Source: an uncultured Ruminococcus sp. (GTDB lineage Bacteria; Bacillota; Clostridia; Oscillospirales; CAG-272). From it: a stretch of DNA of 6,765 bases. Of the stretch, positions 1-6,528 are shown one piece after another (within the stretch, counting starts at the first letter, position 1; each line of letters starts with the position of its first letter). The notes beneath the pieces were generated by a model, which worked only from the letters and a program-made list of their open reading frames with translations, was not told where the DNA came from and did not search any database. The stretch covers positions 1 to 6,765 of the forward strand of contig CADBTH010000001.1 of NCBI GenBank assembly GCA_902797495.1, written 5' to 3'. The position numbers were made by a program, and so were the translations under genes.

Positions 1-923
1 GAGAGCTTCTTCTTCGAGCCGTTCTCGTCTATGTGCATGAGCTGAGCTATGTGCATATATTTCGGGAGCTTAAAGCCGAGGTAGTTGAACAGCATTATGT
101 GGCGCGGCAGACTCGGCAGCCACTCCTCGCCGCGGATGACGTGGGTCGTTCCCATGAGGTGATCGTCGACGGCGTGAGCGAAGTGGTACGTCGGGATGCC
201 GTTGCTCTTGAGGATGACCTCGTCCTTGTCGTTTTCGGGCAGTTCGAGCTGACCTTTGATAAGGTCGGTGATCTTCACCGTCTTTTCGGGGTCGCCGCAA
301 GCCAGCATACGAAGGACGAAGGGGTTTCCCTCCGCGAGATTTCGCTCGACGTCCTCCATCGTGAAGCTTCTCCACTTCGCCTGAAGCTCGCTCTGCGCGT
401 CGGCGTCGGCGTGCCAGTCGCGCTCCTTTATCTCCGCCTTCTTGTCGACGGCGTTCAGGGCTTCAAGCTCTTCCTTCGTCGTGAAGACGGGGTAAGCCTT
501 CCCTTCCTCAACGAGCCGTTTGGCGTAGATGTGGTAAATGTCTTTTCTCTCCGTCTGGCGGTAGGGACCGAAGTCGCCCTTGTCGGTGACGTTGCCGTTC
601 TCATCGAGTACGGCTCCCTCGTCGAAGTTGATCCCGTAGTGAGCGAGAGTTTTTATAAGAGACTCCGTCGCGCCTTCGACCTCGCGCTTCGTGTCGGTGT
701 CCTCGATGCGAAGGTAGAAAACGCCGCCGCTCTGATGCGCGAGGCGCTCGCCTACTGTCACGGGGAAAAGTCCGACGAAGTGAACGAATCCCGTCGGGCT
801 CGGAGCGAACCTCGTCACCTTAGCGCCCTCGGGAACGACGCGCGCGGGGTGAGACGCCTCGTACTCCTCGGGAGTCGTCGTGACGTTCGGGAAAAGAAGG
901 TCTGCAAGTCTTTTGAAGTCCAT
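1..923 (-). CDS. gltX: Glutamyl-tRNA synthetase, partial (C-terminus beyond window)
   Basis: This class I aminoacyl-tRNA synthetase charges tRNA-Glu (or tRNA-Glx) with glutamate in the cytosol. From ATG at 923-921, 307 codons are visible before the window edge, and the remainder (roughly a further 200 residues in the family) is missing. The Rossmann-fold signature RFAPSPTG lies at residues 38-45, LRIEDTD at 71-77, and VIRGEEWLPSLPRH at about 262-275. The last visible residues, SKKKL followed by a partial TCN Ser codon, match the start of the KMSKS-type loop (KKLSK). Two things are odd. The APSPTG motif sits about 30 residues further in than in typical GluRS, so there is an N-terminal extension. 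The HIGH motif reads H48-F49-V50-G51 instead of HIGG. The start is supported by AAAGGA about 9 bases upstream. The gene lies 27 bp downstream of the metallo-hydrolase, with no terminator between them, so the two are probably co-transcribed. Confidence 0.95.
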   Translation of the reverse strand, partial: MDFKRLADLLFPNVTTTPEEYEASHPARVVPEGAKVTRFAPSPTGFVHFVGLFPVTVGERLAHQSGGVFYLRIEDTDTKREVEGATESLIKTLAHYGINFDEGAVLDENGNVTDKGDFGPYRQTERKDIYHIYAKRLVEEGKAYPVFTTKEELEALNAVDKKAEIKERDWHADADAQSELQAKWRSFTMEDVERNLAEGNPFVLRMLACGDPEKTVKITDLIKGQLELPENDKDEVILKSNGIPTYHFAHAVDDHLMGTTHVIRGEEWLPSLPRHIMLFNYLGFKLPKYMHIAQLMHIDENGSKKKL

Positions 924-950
924 ATTTATAGTTCCTTTCGTAAAGGTCTT

Positions 951-1571
951 TTATCTGAGGTAAGGGTTGTACGCCTTCTGTTTTTCGAGGGTCGTGTTCG
1001 ATCCGTGCCCGGTGAAGAGCTTCAGATCCGACGAAAAGGCTTTGATCTTTTCCAGCGAACGCTCGAGCTCGTACGAATTCCCGCCCGGCAGGTCGCACCT
1101 TCCGACAGAGCCGTCGAAGAGCGTGTCGCCCGTAAAGAGCGAATCTCCGATCAGGAAGCAGGAGGAGCCCTTCGTGTGTCCCGGCGTGTGGATAACTCTC
1201 AGCGTGAGCGCGCCGAAGGAGACCTCGTCGCCGTCCTTCAGCAGTATCTCGGCGGGGCGGTAGACGATATCCGCGTCCATAAATACCCTGCTGCAGTTGA
1301 GATAGGAATTGACGAGTCCCTCCGCGTCGCCCACGTGGACGGCGAGCGGAGATGACGTCAGATCTCTCAGAGCGTCGCAGGACGTCATGTGGTCGAAGTG
1401 GGAGTGGGTCAGAAGAACGCATCTGATCTTGACTCCGCGGCGTTCTATCGCCTCTTTGATCACGCCGATCTCCGGCGACGGATCGATAACGACCGCGTCG
1501 TACGCCGTCTCGTCTATCACGAGCCAGCAGTTCGAGCCGAATTCCCCGGCGTTTATCCTCGTTACTTTCAT
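951..1571 (-). CDS. Metallo-beta-lactamase-fold hydrolase (glyoxalase II-like/YcbL-type)
   Basis: A 206-residue single-domain cytosolic protein without signal peptide. It carries the MBL-fold metal ligands in order: T55-H-S-H-F-D-H61 (HxHxDH motif), H132 in TPGHTKGS, D149 in FTGDTLF and H189 in TGHG. Length and motif spacing match the small glyoxalase II-like (YcbL/YqgX-type) hydrolases, which cleave thioesters such as hydroxyacyl-glutathione or related low-molecular-weight thiol esters. The true substrate here cannot be read from sequence. I chose the ATG at 1571-1569 because GAGGG lies just upstream (1576-1580, spacing 4) and the family start MKVTRINAGEFGSNCW fits. The reading frame stays open to 1631, but that extension overlaps the promoter. 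The gene is first in a leftward operon with gltX, and shares its upstream region with the divergently transcribed lysine transport operon. Confidence 0.92.
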   Translation of the reverse strand: MKVTRINAGEFGSNCWLVIDETAYDAVVIDPSPEIGVIKEAIERRGVKIRCVLLTHSHFDHMTSCDALRDLTSSPLAVHVGDAEGLVNSYLNCSRVFMDADIVYRPAEILLKDGDEVSFGALTLRVIHTPGHTKGSSCFLIGDSLFTGDTLFDGSVGRCDLPGGNSYELERSLEKIKAFSSDLKLFTGHGSNTTLEKQKAYNPYLR

Positions 1572-1596
1572 AATACCCTCGTTAATATAATAATAT

Positions 1597-1625
1597 ATTT
1601 TATCATAGTTTCGCGCGCATTTCAA
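1597..1625 (-). promoter_or_regulatory. Sigma-A-type promoter for the hydrolase-gltX operon
   Basis: Read on the minus strand: TTGAAA (1625-1620), a 17-base spacer (1619-1603) ending in TGA, then TAAAAT (1602-1597). This is a good -35, an ideal spacer and an extended -10 (TGn). The predicted transcription start is near 1590, giving a short leader of about 20 bases before the ATG at 1571. Confidence 0.75.
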
Positions 1626-1672
1626 CATCATTTTGAATAAAATCAGCCGTCATTTTTCACAGTGGACGGAGC

Positions 1673-1687
1673 GCGCCGCCGCGGCGC
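1673..1687. repeat. GC-rich palindrome between divergent promoters
   Basis: GCGCCGC, one central C, then GCGGCGC: a perfect 7+1+7 palindrome in an otherwise AT-rich intergenic stretch. It lies about 48 bases upstream of the leftward -35 box and 55 bases upstream of the rightward -35 box. It is not followed by a T-tract on either strand, so it is unlikely to be an intrinsic terminator. It could be a protein-binding site, but nothing in the sequence shows this. The rest of 1626-1741 holds no gene; 1691-1741 is AT-rich and could act as an UP element for the rightward promoter. Confidence 0.35.
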
Positions 1688-1741
1688 TTGGGTATATTAT
1701 TACAAAATTTCATCGATTTTCGATTATTTATTAATTTTCGC

Positions 1742-1770
1742 TTGACAAATAGATACAGTTGTGCTATCAT
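1742..1770 (+). promoter_or_regulatory. Sigma-A promoter of the lysine transport operon
   Basis: TTGACA (1742-1747, consensus) is separated by exactly 17 bases from TATCAT (1765-1770, one mismatch to TATAAT). Transcription would start near 1777, at the 5' edge of the P1 helix of the riboswitch. This is the expected position for a leader whose first structured element is the aptamer. An AT-rich tract directly precedes the -35 box. Confidence 0.88.
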
Positions 1771-1777
1771 ATGGGCA

Positions 1778-1954
1778 ATTGAATCGCAGGTAGAGGCGCG
1801 GTATTCATGAGTAGTCCGGAGACACAGGCAAACGCTCCCGGCCGAAAGGGTCTGCCGCCGAAGTTTTGCATCGACGCCTTAAGGTGCAAAGCTGGGCCGT
1901 CGGGAAACACCCGCCGGACTGTCACGTCAGTGGAGCGCTATCGGATCGTTCGAT
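1778..1954 (+). promoter_or_regulatory. Lysine riboswitch (L-box) aptamer
   Basis: The leader carries the conserved lysine-riboswitch core in order: AGGTAGAGGCGCG (1788-1800), the ATGAGTAG internal-loop/turn motif of P2 (1807-1814), GCCGAAAGGG (1841-1850), GCCGCCGAAG (1854-1863), GCTGGGC (1891-1897), GGACTGTCAC (1916-1925) and GTGGAGCGCTATC (1930-1942). The helices fit. P3 pairs 1864-1872 with 1883-1891. P4 pairs 1897-1904 with 1910-1917 around an AAACA loop, with one mismatch. P5 is a short CAC/GTG stem at 1923-1932. P1 is an imperfect closing helix between about 1779-1793 and 1939-1954. AGGC (1826-1829) in L2 can pair with GCCT (1876-1879) in L3, as expected for the L2-L3 kissing contact. 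Known members of this family bind free L-lysine and switch off lysine biosynthesis or uptake genes. Here the class is recognised from motifs and layout, not from a covariance-model score. Confidence 0.93.
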
Positions 1955-1974
1955 ATTTATTATTGAAGATTTGT

Positions 1975-2001
1975 GCCGCTCGACGAGCGGTTCTTTTATT
2001 T
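1975..2001 (+). terminator. Riboswitch expression-platform terminator
   Basis: CCGCTC (1976-1981), a GAC loop, then GAGCGG (1985-1990), with an extra G-T pair outside, followed by TTCTTTTATTT. It lies between the aptamer and the ribosome binding site of the first gene, so it would end transcription before the operon. An alternative pairing exists: TCG-T-TCGA (1946-1953, the 3' strand of P1) with TCGACGA (1980-1986) gives 7 pairs with one bulged base. That would act as antiterminator when lysine is absent. The stem is short, so termination strength is uncertain. Confidence 0.8.
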
Positions 2002-2031
2002 GGTAAAATTTCTCGGAAAGAGGTAATAAAA

Positions 2032-2874
2032 ATGAAAAAGTTCTTATCCGTAATGATGGCGCTCGCCATGATGCTCTCCGTACTTATGCTCGCTTCCTGC
2101 GGTTCGGAAAACGCCGCGGAAAAGAAGACTCTTAAAGTCGCAATGGAATGCGCTTACGCACCCTACAACTGGGCGCAGGCGGACGACTCGAACGACTCCG
2201 TCAAGATCTCCGGCAGAGACGACTATGCCAACGGCTACGACGTTATGATCGCAAAGAAGATATGCGAGGCGAACGACTGGAATCTCGAAGTATACGCGCT
2301 CGACTGGGACGCTCTCATCCCCGCAGTTCAGACGGGTCAGGTGGACTGCGTAATCGCGGGTCAGTCCATGACGGAAGAAAGAATGGAGCAGGTCGATTTC
2401 GCCGGCCCGTATCTCTACGCGACGATCGTCTGCCTCGTCAAGAACGACAGCAAGTTCGCATCCGCGAAGACCATCGACGACCTCGCGGGCGGTAAATGCA
2501 CGTCTCAGCTCGGAACGATCTGGTACGACACCTGCCTGCCTCAGATCAAGAACGCCGAGATACTGAACGCAAAAGAGAGCGCGCCGGCTATGCTGATGGC
2601 GCTCGAGACGGGAGAGGTCGACTTCGTATGCACAGATATGCCGACCGCTCAGGCGGCGGTCATCGCTTACCCCGATATGCAGATCCTCGACTTTGCGGGA
2701 ACTGACGGCGACTTCGAGGTCTCCGAGGGCGACATCAACATCGGTATCTCCGTTCAGAAGGGCAACACGGAGCTCTTCGACGCGATCAACTCCGCTCTCG
2801 AAGGTATGACGAAGGACGACTTCAACGCTATCATGGAAGACGCTATCAAAATTCAGCCCGTTTCCAACGACTGA
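2032..2874 (+). CDS. Amino acid ABC transporter solute-binding lipoprotein, predicted lysine-specific
   Basis: A 280-residue extracytoplasmic family 3 solute-binding protein that delivers substrate to the permease encoded next. Residues 1-23 are a lipoprotein signal: MKK, a hydrophobic stretch, then the lipobox L-A-S-C with C23 as the lipid anchor. The mature domain shows the family pattern: VAMECAYAPYNW (36-47), GYDVMIAKKI (68-77), IAGQSMTEERMEQVDFAGPY (108-127, the variant of the usual GMTxTxER-VDFS-PY signature) and LGTIWYD (160-166). The start at ATG 2032 has AAAGAGG at 2017-2023 (spacing 8) and gives a clean signal peptide. The frame is open back to 1807, but that part is the riboswitch. 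Lysine specificity is inferred from the riboswitch; the family also includes binders of arginine, glutamine, histidine and cystine. Several extra cysteines occur in the mature part (40, 78, 106, 134, 156, 168, 200). Confidence 0.93.
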   Translation: MKKFLSVMMALAMMLSVLMLASCGSENAAEKKTLKVAMECAYAPYNWAQADDSNDSVKISGRDDYANGYDVMIAKKICEANDWNLEVYALDWDALIPAVQTGQVDCVIAGQSMTEERMEQVDFAGPYLYATIVCLVKNDSKFASAKTIDDLAGGKCTSQLGTIWYDTCLPQIKNAEILNAKESAPAMLMALETGEVDFVCTDMPTAQAAVIAYPDMQILDFAGTDGDFEVSEGDINIGISVQKGNTELFDAINSALEGMTKDDFNAIMEDAIKIQPVSND

Positions 2875-2896
2875 TATAAACTCTTAAAGGTAACTT

Positions 2897-3730
2897 ATGG
2901 ATCTATTAATTGCTGCTGAGTCGGGCGGAGTCATGTCCAAGCTCGGCGACGACATTTTAAAACTGCTGCGCGACGCGGGCCCTCAGTATCTGAAGGGCGC
3001 GAGGGACACGATCCTGCTCGCCGTCGTCGCGACCGCCGTCGGATGCCTGATCGGCCTCGCCTGCGGTATCCTTCAGACCCTCACGTACTCGAAGAACGAT
3101 TTTATTCTGAAGAAGATAATTATACGGATAATCAAGATAATCGTGAGGATATACGTCGAGGTCTTCAGGGGAACGCCGATGATACTCCAGGCGGTCTTCA
3201 TCTATTTCGGACTTCCGTATCTTACGAACAATTCCCTTCGCTTCGACGTCATCACGGCGGCGTACGTCGTCGTCTCGATCAACACCGGCGCGTATATGGC
3301 GGAGACCGTCCGCGGCGGTATCCTTTCGATCGACAAAGGACAGACCGAGGGCGCGATGGCGATAGGTATGAATCACTTTCAAGAGATGGTGAAGGTCATC
3401 CTTCCCCAGACTCTCAGAAACATAATCCCGCAGATCGGCAACAACCTGATAATCAACATCAAGGACACGTCCGTAATGTTCATCATCGGCTACGCCGAGC
3501 TTTTCGCGGCGCACAAGGCGTACGTCGGCGCGACGTACCTCTACTTCCCGTCCGCTCTCGTCACGATGGCGATCTACCTCATCATGACGGTGGCTTGCTC
3601 CCTCCTTCTCAGGCTCTGGGAGCACCTCATGGACGGACCTGAAAACTTCAACCTCGCGACTACCGATTCTCTCGCTCTCACGAGCGGGATGAACAACTTC
3701 CCGCGGGGCCGCGGAAGGAGGGCGCGATGA
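2897..3730 (+). CDS. Amino acid ABC transporter permease (HisM/GlnP-type), predicted lysine-specific
   Basis: A 277-residue inner-membrane permease of the polar amino acid family, probably working as a homodimer because no second permease gene is present. A cytosolic N-terminus carries the family segment [13 protein letters not shown] (31-43) leading into the first membrane segment (about 38-60). Further hydrophobic segments lie at about 90-108, 117-137, 172-206 (interrupted) and 218-240. The EAA loop that contacts the ATPase is at 151-170: E151-G-A, G157 and I168-L-P170, agreeing with the EAA-G-I-LP consensus. The start ATG 2897 has AAAGG at 2886-2890 (spacing 6), and the gene begins 22 bp after the binding-protein stop. 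A tail of about 35 residues follows the last membrane segment and ends in an Arg-rich run ([11 protein letters not shown]). The DNA for this tail also carries the ATPase ribosome binding site. The stop overlaps the next start (ATGA). Confidence 0.95.
   Translation: MDLLIAAESGGVMSKLGDDILKLLRDAGPQYLKGARDTILLAVVATAVGCLIGLACGILQTLTYSKNDFILKKIIIRIIKIIVRIYVEVFRGTPMILQAVFIYFGLPYLTNNSLRFDVITAAYVVVSINTGAYMAETVRGGILSIDKGQTEGAMAIGMNHFQEMVKVILPQTLRNIIPQIGNNLIINIKDTSVMFIIGYAELFAAHKAYVGATYLYFPSALVTMAIYLIMTVACSLLLRLWEHLMDGPENFNLATTDSLALTSGMNNFPRGRGRRAR
3701..3714 (+). other. Possible mRNA hairpin abutting the ATPase ribosome binding site
   Basis: CCGCGG-GG-CCGCGG can fold into a 5-bp all-GC stem (3701-3705 with 3710-3714) with loop GGGC. 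It ends exactly one base before the AAGGAGG Shine-Dalgarno at 3715-3721. It lies inside the last codons of the permease gene. A role in tuning ATPase translation is possible but is inference only. Confidence 0.35.
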
Positions 3731-4482
3731 TGGCCGATCTTATTCTCAGCGTAAACCACCTTTCCAAAAGCTTCGGCGCGAACGAAGTCCTCAAGGATAT
3801 CGACTTTTCGGTCAGCCGCGGAGACGTAATAAGCATAATCGGAGCGTCAGGCTCGGGTAAAAGCACTCTGCTCCGCTGTATCAATCTGCTCGAGACGCCG
3901 ACCTCCGGCGAGATACTCTTCCACGGGGAGAATATACTCGACAGAAAAGTCAAGGCGCCCGGCTACCGCGCCAAGGTCGGGATGGTGTTTCAGTCCTTCA
4001 ACCTCTTCAACAATATGAACGTGCTGAAAAACTGCGTGACCGGTCAGACGACCGTGCTGAAGAAGAGCAAACGCGAAGCTGCAGAGAACGCCATGAAGTA
4101 CCTCGAAAAGGTCGGGATGGCGCCGTACATTAATGCGAAACCGCGTCAGCTCTCGGGCGGTCAGAAGCAGAGGGTCGCGATAGCGCGCGCGCTTGCAATG
4201 GAGCCAGAGATACTTCTCTTCGACGAGCCGACGTCGGCTCTCGACCCCGAGATGGTGGGAGAGGTCCTCTCCGTCATGAAAGCTCTCGCGGACGACGGGA
4301 TGACCATGCTCGTCGTGACTCACGAGATGGCGTTCGCAAAGGACGTCAGCACGAAGGTCGTATACATGAACGACGGCGTTATCTGCGAGGAAGGCGCGCC
4401 GCAGCAGATCTTCGGCGATCCTCAGAAGGAGGAGACGAAGAATTTCCTCGCGCGTTTCAGAAACACGAATCAAGCGAACTGA
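3727..4482 (+). CDS. Amino acid ABC transporter ATP-binding protein, predicted lysine-specific
   Basis: A 251-residue cytosolic ATPase (HisP/GlnQ type) that powers the permease. All nucleotide-binding motifs are intact: Walker A G39-ASGSGKS-T47, Q-loop Q89 in MVFQSFNLF, signature L142-SGGQ-146, Walker B ILLFDEP (162-168), D-loop SALD (170-173) and H-loop H199 in VVTHEM. The length matches the family. The start overlaps the permease stop as ATGA, so translation is probably coupled. Two start codons stand in tandem (3727 and 3730). Relative to AAGGAGG at 3715-3721 the spacing is 5 for the first and 8 for the second, so the second, giving MADLILS, may be the one used; the difference is one residue. 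It is the last gene of the operon, with a strong terminator 20 bp after the stop. Confidence 0.97.
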   Translation: MMADLILSVNHLSKSFGANEVLKDIDFSVSRGDVISIIGASGSGKSTLLRCINLLETPTSGEILFHGENILDRKVKAPGYRAKVGMVFQSFNLFNNMNVLKNCVTGQTTVLKKSKREAAENAMKYLEKVGMAPYINAKPRQLSGGQKQRVAIARALAMEPEILLFDEPTSALDPEMVGEVLSVMKALADDGMTMLVVTHEMAFAKDVSTKVVYMNDGVICEEGAPQQIFGDPQKEETKNFLARFRNTNQAN

Positions 4483-4501
4483 CATATCCTTTTCTTTCTC
4501 T

Positions 4502-4538
4502 TGCGGCGGAGGTTGTGATACCTCCGCCGCACTTTTAT
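4502..4538 (+). terminator. Intrinsic terminator of the lysine transport operon
   Basis: TGCGGCGGAGGT (4502-4513) pairs perfectly with ACCTCCGCCGCA (4520-4531) around the six-base loop TGTGAT. This gives 12 pairs, mostly GC, followed by CTTTTAT. It sits 20 bases after the ATPase stop and separates the operon from the promoter of the next gene. Confidence 0.92.
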
Positions 4539-4550
4539 ATTCCGCATATA

Positions 4551-4579
4551 TTGACTTTTGAGAGCCGATTATGTATTAT
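4551..4579 (+). promoter_or_regulatory. Sigma-A promoter of the GH127-like gene
   Basis: TTGACT (4551-4556, one mismatch) lies 17 bases before TATTAT (4574-4579, one mismatch). The predicted start near 4586 gives a leader of about 25 bases to the GTG at 4611. It lies just after the upstream terminator, so the downstream gene is likely transcribed alone. No clear operator or catabolite-response site is visible around it. Confidence 0.75.
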
Positions 4580-4610
4580 TACATTAGAAGTCGCTGCAGG
4601 AGGCTGAATT

Positions 4611-6470
4611 GTGTTAAGAAAGAACAGATACGTACAATTCACGTCGAAAGAGATCGAACCAGAGGGCTGGCTGAAAAGACAGCTTGAAATACAGGCGGAG
4701 GGCCTTTCGGGAAACCTCGACAAGATCTGGCCGGATATAAAAGACAGCCGCTGGATCGGCGGGGACAGGGACGGCTGGGAGAGAGTGCCGTACTGGCTTG
4801 ACGGATTTATTCCGCTCGCATATCTGCTGAGAAACGAAGATATGATAGCCCGCGCCAAGAAATATATCGACGCGATAATCGCACGTCAGAAGCCGGACGG
4901 ATGGATCTGCCCCTGTGAGGACGGCGAACGGCACAGATACGACGTCTGGCCGGCGTTCCTCATATGCAAGGTGCTCGCACTTTACGAGGAATGCTCGGGT
5001 GACGATCGCATCGAGGGCGTTCTTAAAGGTGCGCTTCACAGTCTTATGCTGCATATAAGAAGCAACACCATATTCAACTGGGCGGGCGCGAGATGGTTCG
5101 AGTGCCTCATCCCGATATACTGGCTTTATGAGAGGACGGGCGAGGAGTGGCTCATGTACCTTGCAAACATGCTGAACGTGCAGGGGACGAACTATGAGGT
5201 CCTGTTCAGAGAGTGGAAGGATCAGGCGCCCCGCCGCGAATGGAATTATCAGACGCACAACGTAAACCTTGCAATGGCTCTGAAGTCGCAGGTTCTCGCC
5301 TCAAGAACGTATGAAGATAAAGACGCCGTTGTAAGGGCGGAAGAGTTCACCGAGTCCATGCTTGACAAGCTCTTCACATATCACGGAACCGTTTACGGCC
5401 ACTTCACGGGCGACGAAAACCTCTCCGGCAGCAGCCCGATACAGGGCAGCGAACTCTGCGGCATAGTCGAGGCTATGTACTCTTACGAGCAGATATTCTG
5501 CGTCACCGGCAACCCGGTCTGGCTCGACCGCGCCGAGATGCTTGCGTACAACGCTCTCCCCGCGGCGACGTCTCCCGATATGAGGACTCATCAGTACGAC
5601 CAGCTGGTCAACCAGATCGCCTGCGTTCGTTTCCGCGGCAGACCGATCTTCGGCACAAACGGCCCGGACGCTCACCTTTTCGGCCTTGAGCCGAACTACG
5701 GATGCTGCACGGCAAACTTCGGTCAGGGATGGCCGAAATTCGCGCTGACAACGTTTATGTCTTATGACGGAGGGATACTCTCATCTTCGATCGCTCCCGC
5801 GAAGCTGATTACTGAGATAGGCGGGATCCCGGTCACCGTGAGGCTTGAGACGGACTATCCGTTCGGAGACAAAGCGAACTACTACGTGACCGTCGGGAGC
5901 CCCGTCGATTTCGAGCTTGCAATAAGGATACCGTCCTGCGTCAGGTCTGCAAGGGTGGACGGCGTCGAATACGCGCCAGGCTCCGTCGTCCGGATAAAAC
6001 GCGTGTGGAGCGGCGCCGCATCGATCGGCGTTGTATACGAGTTTGAAACGGAGCTTATAGATCGCCCGAACGGCCTGAAAGCCGTAAAAAGAGGACCTCT
6101 TATTTACTCCGTGTGCATCGGCGAAGAGTGGAAGAGACACGAGTACGTCCGCGACGGCGTTGAGAGGAAGTACCCGTTCTGCGACTATGAGATATATCCC
6201 GGGTCGAAATGGAACTACGCATACGCGTCGGACACCTTTGAAGCGACGTACAACGGAATATCCGATTATCCGTTTTCAAGCGAGAAGCCGCCTGTAACGA
6301 TCAAAACGAAAGCTGTCGAGATCGACTGGGGTACGGAAGAGGGATACAACGACCTTTGCGCCGCCGTCCCGCGTTCGAGAGAGCCGGCGGGAGAACCCTG
6401 CGAGATAACTCTAAAGCCCTACGGCTGCACGAATATAAGGATGACCGAGATACCGAAGATATCGCTCTGA
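4611..6470 (+). CDS. DUF1680/GH127-like beta-L-arabinofuranosidase family protein
   Basis: A 619-residue cytosolic protein (no signal peptide, no membrane segment) with an alpha/alpha-barrel N-terminal half and a beta-rich C-terminal half, as in the DUF1680 superfamily. In characterised GH127 enzymes (Bifidobacterium HypBA1) a Glu and three Cys bind zinc and one Cys of the Cys-Cys pair is the nucleophile. The equivalents here are E281-L-C283 (QGSELCGIVEAMYS) and C365-C366 (NYGCCTANFGQGWPKF). E269 in GHFTGDENLSG is the likely acid/base. This family releases beta-L-arabinofuranose from plant or glycoprotein glycans. The GDENLSG/QGSELC and GCCTANFGQGWPK wording differs from HypBA1, so the actual sugar is uncertain. 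The start is GTG at 4611, with AGGAGG at 4598-4603 (spacing 7). The gene stands alone: no sugar transporter or regulator is beside it. No clear terminator follows, though a GC hairpin of the downstream repeat begins at 6529. Confidence 0.9.
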   Translation: MLRKNRYVQFTSKEIEPEGWLKRQLEIQAEGLSGNLDKIWPDIKDSRWIGGDRDGWERVPYWLDGFIPLAYLLRNEDMIARAKKYIDAIIARQKPDGWICPCEDGERHRYDVWPAFLICKVLALYEECSGDDRIEGVLKGALHSLMLHIRSNTIFNWAGARWFECLIPIYWLYERTGEEWLMYLANMLNVQGTNYEVLFREWKDQAPRREWNYQTHNVNLAMALKSQVLASRTYEDKDAVVRAEEFTESMLDKLFTYHGTVYGHFTGDENLSGSSPIQGSELCGIVEAMYSYEQIFCVTGNPVWLDRAEMLAYNALPAATSPDMRTHQYDQLVNQIACVRFRGRPIFGTNGPDAHLFGLEPNYGCCTANFGQGWPKFALTTFMSYDGGILSSSIAPAKLITEIGGIPVTVRLETDYPFGDKANYYVTVGSPVDFELAIRIPSCVRSARVDGVEYAPGSVVRIKRVWSGAASIGVVYEFETELIDRPNGLKAVKRGPLIYSVCIGEEWKRHEYVRDGVERKYPFCDYEIYPGSKWNYAYASDTFEATYNGISDYPFSSEKPPVTIKTKAVEIDWGTEEGYNDLCAAVPRSREPAGEPCEITLKPYGCTNIRMTEIPKISL

Positions 6471-6528
6471 GCGAAGGAGCGTCAGCCGCCGGTGAAAATA
6501 TAAGTCCAAAATGATAAAATGCTAATGA

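Noticed and set aside
33..1355. Long open frame of 440 codons on the plus strand
   Set aside because: It lies antisense to two clear genes (gltX and the metallo-hydrolase), is Arg/Val-rich, shows no domain and has no ribosome binding site. It results from codon bias of the GC-rich genes on the other strand.
1572..1631. N-terminal extension of the metallo-hydrolase by 20 codons
   Set aside because: The stretch overlaps the leftward promoter boxes, and the family start with a ribosome binding site is at 1571.
1670..1700. Possible intrinsic terminator at the GC palindrome
   Set aside because: Neither strand has a T-rich tail immediately after the stem, and no gene ends toward it; both neighbouring operons are transcribed away from it.
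1778..1954. T-box leader as an alternative for the structured leader
   Set aside because: There is no T-box consensus sequence before the terminator and no specifier-loop layout, whereas the lysine riboswitch core motifs are present in the correct order.
2148..2705. Arg-rich open frames inside the binding-protein gene in another frame
   Set aside because: They are shadow frames of the GC-rich gene, with no start signal and no recognisable domain.
3847..4485. Minus-strand open frame opposite the ATPase
   Set aside because: The plus strand encodes all ABC ATPase motifs without interruption; the antisense frame has no domain or ribosome binding site.
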